Below are positions 1-8,952 of a stretch of DNA of 22,337 nt, piece after piece (position 1 is the stretch's first letter; each line of letters opens with the position of its first letter). The translations under genes were made by a program, and so were the position numbers. The notes beneath the pieces are model-generated. The model was not told the origin of the DNA. It was given only the letters and a program-made list of their open reading frames with translations, and did no database searches. The DNA is from an uncultured Prevotella sp. (GTDB lineage: Bacteria; Bacteroidota; Bacteroidia; Bacteroidales; Bacteroidaceae), in contig CABVDL010000040.1 in the NCBI GenBank assembly GCA_902497035.1, forward strand, positions 1 through 22,337, read 5' to 3'.

Positions 1-60
1 CACCAGCCATTGGTGAAGCCTGGTGTTGTATTACGTGACGTGGGTTGCAATTCATTCTGA

Positions 61-118
61 GGACAGCATGCCGTCGGACAGCACACCGTCGGACGGTGGC
101 CGGCACCAGGCCGGCCAC
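61..118. repeat. Short tandem repeat and two competing hairpins upstream of susC
   Basis: Two 15-base units, 61-75 and 76-90, match at 13 of 15 positions. They run into a palindrome at 84-98 (CACCGTC, one-base centre, GACGGTG). A second, stronger hairpin pairs 96-104 (GTGGCCGGC) with 110-118 (GCCGGCCAC) around a five-base loop. The two hairpins share bases 96-98, so they cannot both form fully. No T-run follows. It may end transcription from a gene left of the window or be a small repeat element. Bases 1-60 are open in frame 1 for 19 codons up to a TGA at 58-60, which could be the tail of an upstream gene, but nothing in it is recognisable. Confidence 0.45.
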
Positions 119-158
119 TACACTGACACCGATGTGTGAAATTTTTGACTTGCATCAA

Positions 159-170
159 TGACCTAAGTCA
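159..170. promoter_or_regulatory. CRP/FNR-like palindrome upstream of susC
   Basis: TGACCTAAGTCA has the form TGAY-N4-RTCA typical of CRP/FNR-superfamily sites. Very similar boxes lie upstream of the lacI-family gene (9729-9740) and malQ (17836-17847). The right half-site is also part of a longer inverted repeat, TTTGACTT (144-151) and AAGTCAAA (165-172). Its centre is about 84 bases upstream of the -7 box. The binding protein is inferred only; no such regulator is encoded in the window. Confidence 0.5.
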
Positions 171-179
171 AATAAACAC

Positions 180-195
180 GCGCAAACGTTTGCGC
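180..195. promoter_or_regulatory. LacI-family operator upstream of susC
   Basis: GCGCAAACGTTTGCGC is a perfect 16-base palindrome with the central CG typical of LacI/GalR/PurR-type operators. Its centre (187.5) is 61.5 bases upstream of the susC -7 box, too far upstream to overlap the promoter, which suits activation better than steric repression. A near copy at the same spacing precedes malQ and a degenerate one precedes the lacI-family gene in this window, which is therefore the natural candidate for the binding protein. Confidence 0.8.
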
Positions 196-248
196 TTGCA
201 AAAGTGCAAATTGAAATGAAAAATAATGAGGCCACTCTGAATTCTTCT

Positions 249-256
249 TAAATTTG
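249..256 (+). promoter_or_regulatory. Bacteroidetes -7 promoter element for susC
   Basis: TAAATTTG matches the Bacteroidetes primary sigma -7 consensus TAnnTTTG exactly. Transcription would begin near base 263, leaving a leader of roughly 50 bases before the chosen susC start. I did not see a convincing -33 TTG, as expected for a promoter that needs an activator. Confidence 0.6.
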
Positions 257-313
257 CAGCGGGAAAGTCTAAAAAAACTAATGGAAATATATACCAATCT
301 TAATATAAAGCAA

Positions 314-3300
314 ATGATGAAGCAGGTAAAAATCAAGATGCCTCGCAGAATGCTGACCCTCACAGGAGGATTGCTTCTTGCGGCAAGTTCCTGGGCACAG
401 AACGGTGTCATCAAGGGACAAGTGAAAGATGCTTCCGGCGAGCCCGTCATGGGTGCTACCATCCAGGCTGGCGGTAAGACCGTCGGCATTACTGACATGG
501 ATGGTAACTATCAGGTGAAGGTGGCTCCGGGCACCAAGCTCACGATTACTTATTTGGGCATGGCCCCGCAGACGGTCGATGCCACTGACAACGCCGTCAT
601 CACCATGCACGATGACGCCAAGGCCTTGAACGAGGTGGTGGTGATCGGCTACGGCGTGGCCAAGAAAAACGACCTCACCGGCTCGGTGACGGCCATCAAG
701 CCCGATGAGAAGAACCACGGACTCGTGACCAATGCGCAGGAGATGATGCAGGGCAAGATTGCCGGCGTCAACGTTACGACGACCAACGGCCAGCCGGGCG
801 CCGGTGCCACCATCCGCATACGTGGCGGCTCGTCGCTCAATGCCAGCAATGACCCGCTGATTGTCATCGACGGCCTGCCCATGGACAACCAGGGTGTGAA
901 GGGCTTGTCGAACCCCCTCTCCATGGTCAACCCTAACGATATCGAGAGCTTCACCGTCTTGAAGGACGCTTCCGCCACCGCCATCTACGGTAGCCGCGGC
1001 TCCAACGGTGTCATCATCATCACCACGAAGAAGGGCCGCAAGGGCACGGCTCCGAAGGTGAGCTACAACGGCAACGTGTCGATGGCCACCATTCCCGAGT
1101 ACATCGACGTGCTAGGCGGCAACGAGTACCGCGCACTCGTGAAGCAGCTCTATCCCGGCACTACCGTTAACGGCAAGTATGTGCCGTCGGCACGTGAGAG
1201 CCTCTTAGGCTCTGCCAACACCGACTGGCAGAAGCAGATTTATCATTCGGCCATCTCTACCGACCATAATATTACGGTGTCGGGCGGCCTGAAGAACATG
1301 CCTTACCGCGTCAGCGCGGGCTTCACCGATGAGAACGGTATCCTGAAGACCTCCAACTTCCAGCGTACCACCGCCAGCGTCAACCTCAGCCCGTCGCTGT
1401 TTGACGACCACCTGACGTTCAACATCAACGGCAAGTTCATGTATGCGCACAACCGCTACGCCAACACCGACGCCATCGGCGCGGCCGTGAGCTTCGACCC
1501 CACGCAGCCCGTCTATTCGAGCGACGCCAAGTTTGCCAACTTCAACCACTACTGGGAGTGGACTCAGGACGGCTCGGCTCTCAGCGATGCTGCCTGGCCG
1601 CTGACCAAGATTGACCTGGCTACGGCCAACCCCGTGGCCCTGATCAACGGCAACCTCGACCGCGCCAACTCCTATGACTATATGGGCAACGTGGAGGCTG
1701 ACTATAAGATACATGGCTTCGAGGACCTGCACTTGCACGTGAACGCCGCAGGCGACTGGTCGAACGGTAAGCAGCGCCAGGACGTGCAGCCCTGGAGCCC
1801 GGCCAACCTCTACTACGGTTTCCACAAGACTGACCACGAGAACAAGTACAACCTCAACTTCAGTGCCTATGCCCAGTATCTCAAGGACTTCGCCAAGACG
1901 CAGCACTTCGACATCATGGGCGGTTATGAGTGGCGCCACGAGAAGTACTGGGGCGACTACAACCAGTTCGGTCTCTATCCTTCTACCAACACGGCAAATG
2001 CCGGAAAGAAATACAACGAGCAGAACAGCGAGTGGAAATCAGAGCACTACCTCGTCTCTTTCTACGGCCGTATGAACTACTCGGCCTTCGACCGCTACAT
2101 GCTCACCGCCACCTTCCGTGCCGACGGCAGCTCGCGCTTCCCGAAGAATAACCGCTGGGGTTACTTCCCGTCAGTGGCCCTGGGCTGGAAGATCAACAAC
2201 GAGTCGTTCCTGCGCAATGTCAAGCAGATTGACGAGTTGAAGCTCCGTCTCGGCTGGGGACAGACCGGCCAGCAGGAGGGCATCGGCGACTACCTCTACT
2301 TCCCTGTCTATCAGGAGCCTACCAGCACACAGGCTCTCTATCCCGCTGTCGGCGACGGCAAGCAGTACATCCCGCAGGGCTTCAACACGGACCTGAAGTG
2401 GGAGACCACCACCACCTACAACGCCGGTATCGACGTGAGCCTCTGGAACGGCCGCGTGAGTGGCAGCTTCGATGTGTACAAGCGCAAGACCACCGACCTG
2501 CTGATGAACGCCCCCGTGGCCTCGCTGTCCAACTTCGGTAACCGCATTATGAAGAACATCGGCTCGATGGAGAACACCGGCTTTGAGGCCGCCATCACCG
2601 TCAGGCCAATCCAGACCGCCGACTGGCACTGGGAACTCACCGGAAACGCCACCTACAACAAGAACAAGATTACCGCCCTCGCAGGCGACGGCCAGCCCAT
2701 TGAGTATGGCGACGTAGGCCTCGGCAAGGGCAACTACGGCCAGGCCCATCAGGTGGGCGAGCCCGTCGGTTCGTTCTTCGTCTATCAGCAGGTGTATGAT
2801 GTCAACGGAAAGCCCCTGCAGGGCGTTGTCGTTGACCGCAACGCCGACGGCATCATCGACTACAACGACAAATACTACTACAAGTCTTCCGTGGCTCCCT
2901 GGCTCTTCGGCCTGAGCTCACGCCTGCAGTACAAGAACTGGGACCTCGGCATCGGACTCCGCGCCAGCGTGGGCAACTATGTCTTCAACAAGATGAAGAT
3001 GGGCTACCGCTCACCTTATTATATAGGCACCGGCACGGGCTACATGAGCAACACCATGCCTTACTCGCTTGAGGTGAACTATCTCAACGGCCCGGCTATT
3101 TACGACGCGCTGACCGACTACTTCGTGGAGAACGCCTCGTTCCTGAAGTGCGACAACATCACGCTGGGCTACTCGTTCACCAACCTCTTCAACGGTGGTT
3201 CCTACAAAGGCCTGAGCGGACGCATCTACGCCAGCTGCACCAATGTGTTCACCATCACCGGCTACTCAGGTCTCGACCCGGAGGTCAACGGCGGTATCGA

Positions 3301-3358
3301 CGGCACGGTCTATCCGCGCCCGAGGACGTTCCTCATCGGTCTGAACCTCGATTTCTAA
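314..3358 (+). CDS. susC: SusC-family TonB-dependent outer-membrane transporter
   Basis: This is the outer-membrane channel of a Sus-type system, moving maltodextrins into the periplasm with TonB energy and a SusD lid. From the start at 314 it has 1014 residues, normal for SusC. In order: a signal peptide with likely cleavage SWA|QNG near residue 28; a carboxypeptidase-regulatory-like domain around 31-100; a TonB box, ALNEVVVIGYG, at 104-114; a plug domain around 120-235 with IRIRGG, IDGLP and LKDASATAIYGSRG; then the beta-barrel, ending RTFLIGLNLDF with the terminal aromatic expected for barrel assembly. ATG 314 (or 317) gives a normal signal peptide; 281 is possible but adds a long N-terminus, and a TTG at 254 lies inside the promoter box. 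susD follows after 43 bases. Starch specificity is inferred from the neighbouring susE/susF, MalQ and GH97 genes. Confidence 0.95.
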   Translation: MMKQVKIKMPRRMLTLTGGLLLAASSWAQNGVIKGQVKDASGEPVMGATIQAGGKTVGITDMDGNYQVKVAPGTKLTITYLGMAPQTVDATDNAVITMHDDAKALNEVVVIGYGVAKKNDLTGSVTAIKPDEKNHGLVTNAQEMMQGKIAGVNVTTTNGQPGAGATIRIRGGSSLNASNDPLIVIDGLPMDNQGVKGLSNPLSMVNPNDIESFTVLKDASATAIYGSRGSNGVIIITTKKGRKGTAPKVSYNGNVSMATIPEYIDVLGGNEYRALVKQLYPGTTVNGKYVPSARESLLGSANTDWQKQIYHSAISTDHNITVSGGLKNMPYRVSAGFTDENGILKTSNFQRTTASVNLSPSLFDDHLTFNINGKFMYAHNRYANTDAIGAAVSFDPTQPVYSSDAKFANFNHYWEWTQDGSALSDAAWPLTKIDLATANPVALINGNLDRANSYDYMGNVEADYKIHGFEDLHLHVNAAGDWSNGKQRQDVQPWSPANLYYGFHKTDHENKYNLNFSAYAQYLKDFAKTQHFDIMGGYEWRHEKYWGDYNQFGLYPSTNTANAGKKYNEQNSEWKSEHYLVSFYGRMNYSAFDRYMLTATFRADGSSRFPKNNRWGYFPSVALGWKINNESFLRNVKQIDELKLRLGWGQTGQQEGIGDYLYFPVYQEPTSTQALYPAVGDGKQYIPQGFNTDLKWETTTTYNAGIDVSLWNGRVSGSFDVYKRKTTDLLMNAPVASLSNFGNRIMKNIGSMENTGFEAAITVRPIQTADWHWELTGNATYNKNKITALAGDGQPIEYGDVGLGKGNYGQAHQVGEPVGSFFVYQQVYDVNGKPLQGVVVDRNADGIIDYNDKYYYKSSVAPWLFGLSSRLQYKNWDLGIGLRASVGNYVFNKMKMGYRSPYYIGTGTGYMSNTMPYSLEVNYLNGPAIYDALTDYFVENASFLKCDNITLGYSFTNLFNGGSYKGLSGRIYASCTNVFTITGYSGLDPEVNGGIDGTVYPRPRTFLIGLNLDF

Positions 3359-3401
3359 TTCTTCAGCGGTTACTGTTCAATATTTTTAAGAGTATATCAT
3401 T

Positions 3402-5063
3402 ATGAAATTCAATATAAAGAAAGCTTTTCCTATTGTCGGCCTGGCCATGACCTTAGGCATGAGCTCCTGCGTCAATGACTTGAATGTGGAGCCCATTGAC
3501 CCTCGCCTGAACACGCAGGTGAATGCCGACAAGCTTTTCAATAAGATGTATGCCGAGTTCGTCTTCGAGGGCAAGGGACCGGGCGAGTCGGAGCTCGACC
3601 TCGGCGACGCCGGTCTGTCGGTGCTTTACCGACTGCTGTGGAACGCCAACGAGCTGACCACCGACGAGGCCATTTGCGGATGGACCGACAAGGGTATCGG
3701 AGAGTTCAGTAAGAACTCCGTCACCGCTGCCAACGAGAGTCTTTACGGACTATGGTGGCGTCTCAACTTCGGTGTGTCTATCTGCAACCAGTACCTCAAG
3801 GAGTGTGCCGACTACGACAAGACGATGACGGCTGAGGCTCACTTCATGCGTGACCTCTACTATTACTATCTGCTCGACAACTTCGGCAATCCCGCTTTCT
3901 CAGAGACGATGCCTGACCCCGACCCGAAGCAGATCAAGAGTGCCGACCTCTACAACTTCATCGTGAAGGATCTTGAGGAGAACATGGGCAACATGCTCGC
4001 CCCGTCGGTCCGCAAGAAAGGACAGAAAAACTATTCACGTGCCGACCAGAGCGCAGCCTGGATGCTGCTGGCCCGTCTCTATCTCAATGCCGAGAAATAC
4101 ACCGGCAAGGCTGAGTGGACCAAGGCAAAGGAATATGCCGACAAGGTGATCAAGGAGTCGGGCCGCACGCTCTGGGAGGGCGACAACGCCACGACCCACC
4201 GCAGTGCCAACGGCAAGTATTCGGCCTACCAGATGCTTTTCATGGCCGACAACGACCAGACGGGAGCCTACAACGAGTGCATCTTCGGCTTCGCGCTCGA
4301 CGGTGCCACTTCAGCTTCCTGGGGTGCCTCCACGTTCCTGCATGGCGCTACTTGGGATAAACAGATGATAGCCGATTATCCTCAGAAGTCAACCCAGGCC
4401 TGGGGCGGAAACCGCACTCGTGTCGATCTGGTGAAGAAGTTCATCAGCCTCACCGACCTTAACAGCCTCGACTCTTGGACTCCTGAGACCATCACCAAGG
4501 CTGCCGGTGACGACCGCGCACTGCTGTATGGTGACAATGCCACCGGCAATCACGGCAAGAAAGACCGCAAATATACCAATGATGACCTTGCGACATTTAC
4601 GGATGGTCTGGCCATAACGAAGTTCACCAGCGACCGCTCTGACGACGGGGCTACTGCTAACTCCGACCACTGCGACAACGACATCATGCTCATGCGCCTG
4701 CCCGAGGCCTACTACATCTACGCCGAGGCTGAGGCCCGCGAGGCTGGCTCTGAGGTGACGCTCGCAGAGGGCACACGCCTGATCAACGAGGTGCGCAAGC
4801 GTGCCAACAACAACAACCTGCTGACGTCCTACACCTTGGACGAGCTGCTCGACGAGCGCTCCCGTGAGCTCTACTTCGAGGGACTGCGCCGCACCGACCT
4901 CATCCGCTACGGTTACTTCGGCAACAGCAACTACACCTGGCAGTGGAAAGGCGGCGTGCAGGAGGGCGGCAAGTTCCCGTCTTATTTCAACATCTTCCCC
5001 ATCCCGCAGACCGAGTTGGGTACCAACCACAACCTCCATCAGAATCCCGGTTACGCAGAATAA
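3402..5063 (+). CDS. susD: SusD-family starch-binding outer-membrane lipoprotein
   Basis: This is the surface lipoprotein that caps SusC and captures the glycan. Its 553 residues are almost the length of the Bacteroides thetaiotaomicron SusD (about 551). A type II signal peptide ends in LGMSSC, with the lipidated cysteine at residue 23. Recognisable family features include helical TPR-like segments such as MLLARLYLNAE and the C-terminal segment SRELYFEGLRRTDLIRYGYF. The C-terminus contains NPGY, usual for RagB/SusD proteins. The length and the susE/susF neighbours suggest true starch-type SusD rather than a paralogue for another glycan. It lies 43 bases after susC, probably in the same transcript, and susE follows after about 48 bases. 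Confidence 0.94.
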   Translation: MKFNIKKAFPIVGLAMTLGMSSCVNDLNVEPIDPRLNTQVNADKLFNKMYAEFVFEGKGPGESELDLGDAGLSVLYRLLWNANELTTDEAICGWTDKGIGEFSKNSVTAANESLYGLWWRLNFGVSICNQYLKECADYDKTMTAEAHFMRDLYYYYLLDNFGNPAFSETMPDPDPKQIKSADLYNFIVKDLEENMGNMLAPSVRKKGQKNYSRADQSAAWMLLARLYLNAEKYTGKAEWTKAKEYADKVIKESGRTLWEGDNATTHRSANGKYSAYQMLFMADNDQTGAYNECIFGFALDGATSASWGASTFLHGATWDKQMIADYPQKSTQAWGGNRTRVDLVKKFISLTDLNSLDSWTPETITKAAGDDRALLYGDNATGNHGKKDRKYTNDDLATFTDGLAITKFTSDRSDDGATANSDHCDNDIMLMRLPEAYYIYAEAEAREAGSEVTLAEGTRLINEVRKRANNNNLLTSYTLDELLDERSRELYFEGLRRTDLIRYGYFGNSNYTWQWKGGVQEGGKFPSYFNIFPIPQTELGTNHNLHQNPGYAE

Positions 5064-5111
5064 TGCGTATTTTAGATAAATGAGTCTAACTGACACAATG
5101 ATTAAATGATT

Positions 5112-6023
5112 ATGAAAAAGATATTTTCATTGGCGATGATGCTCGTGGGCGTTCTTGCGACGTTTACAGCCTGTGACGAGGACAGGGACTCCAACCCGGT
5201 CATCAAGTCGCCTACAACATTCACCATCAACCAGTCGCCTGTGGCCGACCAGTATATCCAACTGTCGCAGAAGAACAACGTGAACCTCACGTGGTCGCAG
5301 CCCGACTACGACTACAACGCTTACGCCACCTATAAGGTTCAGGTGGGCCTTGTCGGTGACGACGGCAAGGTGACGTGGCAGACGAAGGACGGCAAGCCCC
5401 AGTTCCTCACTACCACTTATACCAAGGCCAACTCCAACATCAGCGGCGAGGAGATTGCCGCCGCCATCTGCGACCTCGACGGCTTCAAGGACAAGACGCA
5501 GTATGTGGACAAGGGCTACCGCAAGGTGGCGCTCCGCGTGTATTCCTGCATTGAGAACTCCATGGGCGAGGAAATTGCCGGCACCGGCATCATGTCGTCA
5601 AACTATGCCACGTTCAATCACATGGCGGCCTACAATGCCGTAAAGAGTCCCGGCTTCATCTACATTGTCGGCAGCCTTGACGGCTGGAAGGAGCCGAATG
5701 CAGGCAACTTTGACTGGTATCAGCCCTGGCGCCTGTTCGAGAATGCCGACGCCATCGACTCCAAGGAATACCACGGCACCTTCGAGGCTCCTGCCGGCGA
5801 CCTGCAGTTCCGCTTCTACACGGCCCTGACGGGATGGGATGCCGACTCGTACGGCTCTCAGACTGCCGATGCCGGAGTTAATGCAACCTTTACCAACGGC
5901 GTCTATGAGGGCTCGCTGGTCAAGGGCAAAGGCTCATACCTGTTTGCCGGATTTGAGGGCGGAAAGGTGAATATTACCGTCAACATGAAGAAGAATACGG
6001 TTAAAGTAGAAGTTGTCAAATAA
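5112..6023 (+). CDS. susE: SusE-type starch-binding outer-membrane lipoprotein
   Basis: This is an accessory surface starch-binding lipoprotein. The type II signal peptide ends in TFTAC, with the cysteine at residue 21 followed by DEDRD, an acidic stretch like the surface-export signal of Bacteroidetes lipoproteins. An N-terminal SusE domain follows (SPTTFTINQSP through NLTWSQPDYDYNAYATYKVQVG). A C-terminal starch-binding beta-sandwich begins near FIYIVGSLDGW, around residue 182, and runs to the end. At 303 residues it is shorter than the B. thetaiotaomicron SusE (about 387 from memory), with one clear C-terminal binding module rather than two. An ATG two codons upstream (5106) is equally possible. 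Only 17 bases separate it from the next gene. Confidence 0.88.
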   Translation: MKKIFSLAMMLVGVLATFTACDEDRDSNPVIKSPTTFTINQSPVADQYIQLSQKNNVNLTWSQPDYDYNAYATYKVQVGLVGDDGKVTWQTKDGKPQFLTTTYTKANSNISGEEIAAAICDLDGFKDKTQYVDKGYRKVALRVYSCIENSMGEEIAGTGIMSSNYATFNHMAAYNAVKSPGFIYIVGSLDGWKEPNAGNFDWYQPWRLFENADAIDSKEYHGTFEAPAGDLQFRFYTALTGWDADSYGSQTADAGVNATFTNGVYEGSLVKGKGSYLFAGFEGGKVNITVNMKKNTVKVEVVK

Positions 6024-6040
6024 CTCTAAACGCAACAACA

Positions 6041-7549
6041 ATGAAAAAGATAAGTTTATATATGATAGCTCTCCTGAGTGCCGTCCTGACGGGTTGTAGC
6101 GACAACTACGACCCGGAGGTGGGCCCGCAGTCCAACCAGCAGGAGAGTCCGGTCAAGGTGAGCGACGTGACTTTCACCAACATGGTTGAGACCCTTGACC
6201 TTACCAAGCTCATCAACGAGACCACGCACTCTGAGACCCCGATTGCCTTTGGCAAGGCTACGGTCAAGGAGGGAGCCATGCCTGCCAACACCGTGCTGAA
6301 GGCAGAGGTGGAAGTGTCAAACACGGAGGACTTTGCCAAGTCGGCCGTCGTCTCCACCACGCTGAACGACACCACGAATGTCTTCACCGTGTCGCCCACA
6401 GAGCTGGAGGACGCCTGGTTCAACAACGTCACCAAGAATCCGGCCACCACGAAAATGTACTACCGCACCATTCTCTATACGGTGACCAAGGACGATGCCG
6501 CCGCGCGCATCGGCCAGCCGGGCGTGGACTTCTTCTCGCCCTCCAACACGACGCTCACGCCGCTCAACAAGGTGACCATTGCCAAGGCTTACTACATCCT
6601 TGGTGGTCCTAACAGCGACTGGGCTGCTTCTGCCACCAACCGCAGCATCAAGTTCAGCCACAGCGACAAGGACGTGTATGAGGATCCTATCTTCACCGTC
6701 ACCTTCGATGCTGCTGCCAGTGGCGACACATGGTTTGCCATCGCTGATGACGCTGCTTGTGATGCAGTCACGAAGGGTGACTGGTCTCAAGTCTACGGCA
6801 TTGTCGGCGGCAAGAATGATGCCACCGAGGGCAAGATGGAACGCCGCGCCGTGCTTGGTGCCGACAACTCTTTCAAAGTGCCTGAGGGTGCCAAGAAAAT
6901 CCGTGTCACCCTTGACATGATGGAGGGTACGTTCAAGGTTGAGGCCATCAACTTCAACACTGTGGTTTATTTCCGCGGAGCCACCAACGGATGGGGCGAT
7001 GGCGAGCAGAAGCTCGCCCTCACCGATGAGGCCAAGGGCATCTATACCGGCTACGTGTATTGCGCCGACCCCAATGGCTGGGGCAATGAGTTCAAGATCG
7101 CCAAGGATGCCTCCGATTGGGAGAAGGGCGAGTACAACAGCACTAATGTGACTGTCTCTGGTGATATTACAGCCAAGGACGGTGGCAACTTTATAGCCGC
7201 CAAGGGCGAGGGCGTCTATTATATCACGCTTGATGCTGCCAATATGACCCTGAAAGCCGAGAAGATTACCAACATGAACCTTGTGGGCAGCTTCAACAGC
7301 TGGAATCAGGCTGACGCCACACAGCGGATGACCTGGGATGCCAAGCACTACTGCTTCGTTATGACCAACGCCGCCGTCACGGCCGATGGATGGAAGTTCA
7401 CGGCAAACAATGACTGGGTCATCAACCTCGGTGGCAACAATGTGAGCGACCTGACATCAGGCGGCTCTAACTTGACGGTGGTGGGCAAGACCATCAGGCT
7501 CTACCCCTGCCGTGTCAATACTGACAAGATTTACGCAACGGTTGAATAA
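6041..7549 (+). CDS. susF: SusF-type starch-binding lipoprotein with three C-terminal modules
   Basis: This is a second accessory surface lipoprotein for starch binding. The signal peptide ends in VLTGC (cysteine 19), followed by SDNYDPE, again acidic. An N-terminal SusE/SusF-like domain fills about residues 30-175. Three related beta-sandwich modules follow: about 181-305 (starting AKAYYILGGPNSDW), 308-405 (VVYFRGATNGWG) and 411-502 (NMNLVGSFNSWNQ). Each opens with a similar strand followed by a W-containing loop, the usual starch-contact region of this family. The 502 residues compare well with SusF (about 485). It is the last gene of the operon and is followed 17 bases later by a strong hairpin. 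Specific ligand residues were not assigned. Confidence 0.87.
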   Translation: MKKISLYMIALLSAVLTGCSDNYDPEVGPQSNQQESPVKVSDVTFTNMVETLDLTKLINETTHSETPIAFGKATVKEGAMPANTVLKAEVEVSNTEDFAKSAVVSTTLNDTTNVFTVSPTELEDAWFNNVTKNPATTKMYYRTILYTVTKDDAAARIGQPGVDFFSPSNTTLTPLNKVTIAKAYYILGGPNSDWAASATNRSIKFSHSDKDVYEDPIFTVTFDAAASGDTWFAIADDAACDAVTKGDWSQVYGIVGGKNDATEGKMERRAVLGADNSFKVPEGAKKIRVTLDMMEGTFKVEAINFNTVVYFRGATNGWGDGEQKLALTDEAKGIYTGYVYCADPNGWGNEFKIAKDASDWEKGEYNSTNVTVSGDITAKDGGNFIAAKGEGVYYITLDAANMTLKAEKITNMNLVGSFNSWNQADATQRMTWDAKHYCFVMTNAAVTADGWKFTANNDWVINLGGNNVSDLTSGGSNLTVVGKTIRLYPCRVNTDKIYATVE

Positions 7550-7566
7550 CTTTTTCATGCACCCGC

Positions 7567-7593
7567 GGAGGGATGGCCACGTGCCATCCCTCC
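7567..7593 (+). terminator. Hairpin after the sus operon
   Basis: GGAGGGATGGC (7567-7577) pairs perfectly over 11 bases with GCCATCCCTCC (7583-7593) around a five-base loop. No clean T-run follows, only CCCTTTATTA some 15 bases on. It could terminate, attenuate, or protect the 3' end of the sus message, with partial read-through into the OmpA-family gene. Confidence 0.6.
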
Positions 7594-7621
7594 CACGGTG
7601 CCCTTTATTAATTGAATTCTT

Positions 7622-8779
7622 ATGAACAAAATATTTTCCCTTTTGACAGCGGCTGCGCTCTGCCTCAGCTTGTCTGCCAATGCCCAGAAAGCGGACAGAG
7701 ACTATTCGTCCGCGCATAATTTCATCGGCGTCCAGGGTGGTGGCCAGGTCACCTTCACCCACTACAAGCTCACCGACCTCCTCACGCCGCAGTACGCCGT
7801 GCAGCTTGGCCGTTACTTCAACGACAAGGTAGGCGCCCGCCTTCATGTGATGGGCTGGCAGAACAAGGGCGGCTTCAAGGCCGGCCGCTTCAACCTCAAG
7901 AATGACGTTGACTATAAGTTCAAGGCTATCACGGGCGACCTCGACCTGCTGATGAACATGACCAACATCATCAATCCCAACCGTGCCTCCCACGCTTTCG
8001 ACTGGGTGCTGCTCGCCGGCTTCGGCGTGAACTACGGCTGGGACTTCGACGAGTACGAGAACATCACTAAGTCGTTCACAGCCCTCAATGCCACCTATCC
8101 GCAGAACTGCGGCACGAAGCATGCCAGCTACAACGGCCGGCTCGGCACGCAGCTCAACTGGAACGTGTCCGACGCCTTCACCCTCGGCCTTGAGCTGCAG
8201 GCCAACTACAAGAACGACATGTACAACCTCAAGGTGAACAACACGCCCGACTGGCAGGCCGTGGCACTGCTGGGACTGACCTACAACTTCGGCTACAAGA
8301 AGAAAGCGCCAAAGGAAGTGGAGCCAGTCTATGAGACACGCCTCGACACCACCTGGTACAACGAGACCGTGTATAAGAAGGTGACCGAGGAGGAGACGCT
8401 CCGCCGCGACATCTTCTTCAACATTCGGAAGAGCTCGCCAATCAGTGAGCAGACGGTGGCCGAGATTGTAAACTTCGTCAACACGCACAAGGACGCGAAG
8501 ATTGTCGTCACCGGTTATGCCGACAAGGGCACGGGCACTGCCAAGGTCAATATGAGGTATTCGCGCCAGCGTGCCCAGGCCGTCACTGCGGCTCTCGTCA
8601 AGGCAGGCATCGACAAGTCCATCATCACGACCGACTGCAAGGGCGACACTGTTCAGCCTTTCGCCGAGAACGACAGAAACCGCGTCACCATCACTGTGGC
8701 CACCGGCAAGGCCGAGAAAGACAAGCCTGAGACCGTGAGGAAGTTCCGCACCAACGAAGTGCGCGTGCGCGTCAACTGA
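7622..8779 (+). CDS. OmpA-family outer-membrane porin / peptidoglycan-anchoring protein
   Basis: This is a 385-residue outer-membrane protein. The signal peptide cleaves at SANA|QKAD (residues 21/22). An N-terminal beta-barrel of about residues 25-225 has alternating strands such as FIGVQGGGQVTF and WQAVALLGLTYNFGY. A lysine/glutamate-rich linker follows. The C-terminal OmpA-like domain (about 260-360) contains IVVTGYADKGTG, YSRQRAQAVTAALVKAGI and NDRNRVTIT, the segments that bind peptidoglycan in this family. It likely anchors the outer membrane to the cell wall. It sits between the sus hairpin and a rho-independent terminator, so it may be its own unit or receive read-through. A role in starch use is not indicated. 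Confidence 0.88.
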   Translation: MNKIFSLLTAAALCLSLSANAQKADRDYSSAHNFIGVQGGGQVTFTHYKLTDLLTPQYAVQLGRYFNDKVGARLHVMGWQNKGGFKAGRFNLKNDVDYKFKAITGDLDLLMNMTNIINPNRASHAFDWVLLAGFGVNYGWDFDEYENITKSFTALNATYPQNCGTKHASYNGRLGTQLNWNVSDAFTLGLELQANYKNDMYNLKVNNTPDWQAVALLGLTYNFGYKKKAPKEVEPVYETRLDTTWYNETVYKKVTEEETLRRDIFFNIRKSSPISEQTVAEIVNFVNTHKDAKIVVTGYADKGTGTAKVNMRYSRQRAQAVTAALVKAGIDKSIITTDCKGDTVQPFAENDRNRVTITVATGKAEKDKPETVRKFRTNEVRVRVN

Positions 8780-8821
8780 TTGATGCAGCAGTAGGGTTTT
8801 TACCGCTCATATATATGACAG

Positions 8822-8865
8822 GAGGGCAGTTCCTTTGTGGGGCTGCCCTCTGTTCGTGTTTTTTT
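8822..8865 (+). terminator. Rho-independent terminator after the OmpA-family gene
   Basis: GAGGGCAG (8822-8829) pairs with CTGCCCTC (8843-8850), and the flanking ACA/TGT can extend the stem. A run of seven T residues follows at 8859-8865. This is the clearest intrinsic terminator in the window. Confidence 0.85.
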
Positions 8866-8911
8866 AACAATAAATCTGATGTTCCGTACCAAGATATCCG
8901 ATTATTATTAT

Positions 8912-8919
8912 TATATTTG
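8912..8919 (+). promoter_or_regulatory. Bacteroidetes -7 element for the MNT/HEPN pair
   Basis: TATATTTG matches TAnnTTTG exactly and lies 33 bases before the MNT start in an AT-rich stretch. It comes after the preceding terminator, so the pair has its own promoter. No LacI-type or CRP-like box is visible here. Confidence 0.55.
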
Positions 8920-8952
8920 CAGCTATCAACATATTGATTAATATAGTCGATT

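Noticed and set aside
1..60. Possible C-terminal end of an upstream + strand gene (19 codons open to TGA at 58-60)
   Set aside because: Too short to recognise; an open stretch of this length occurs by chance.
1205..1939. Long minus-strand open frames opposite susC, and similar ones opposite purL (13103-14659), susF (6317-7348) and malQ (17904-19112)
   Set aside because: They are mirror images of strongly biased GC-rich coding sequence. The predicted proteins are valine/glycine/histidine-rich with no domain, while the + strand genes have clear families.
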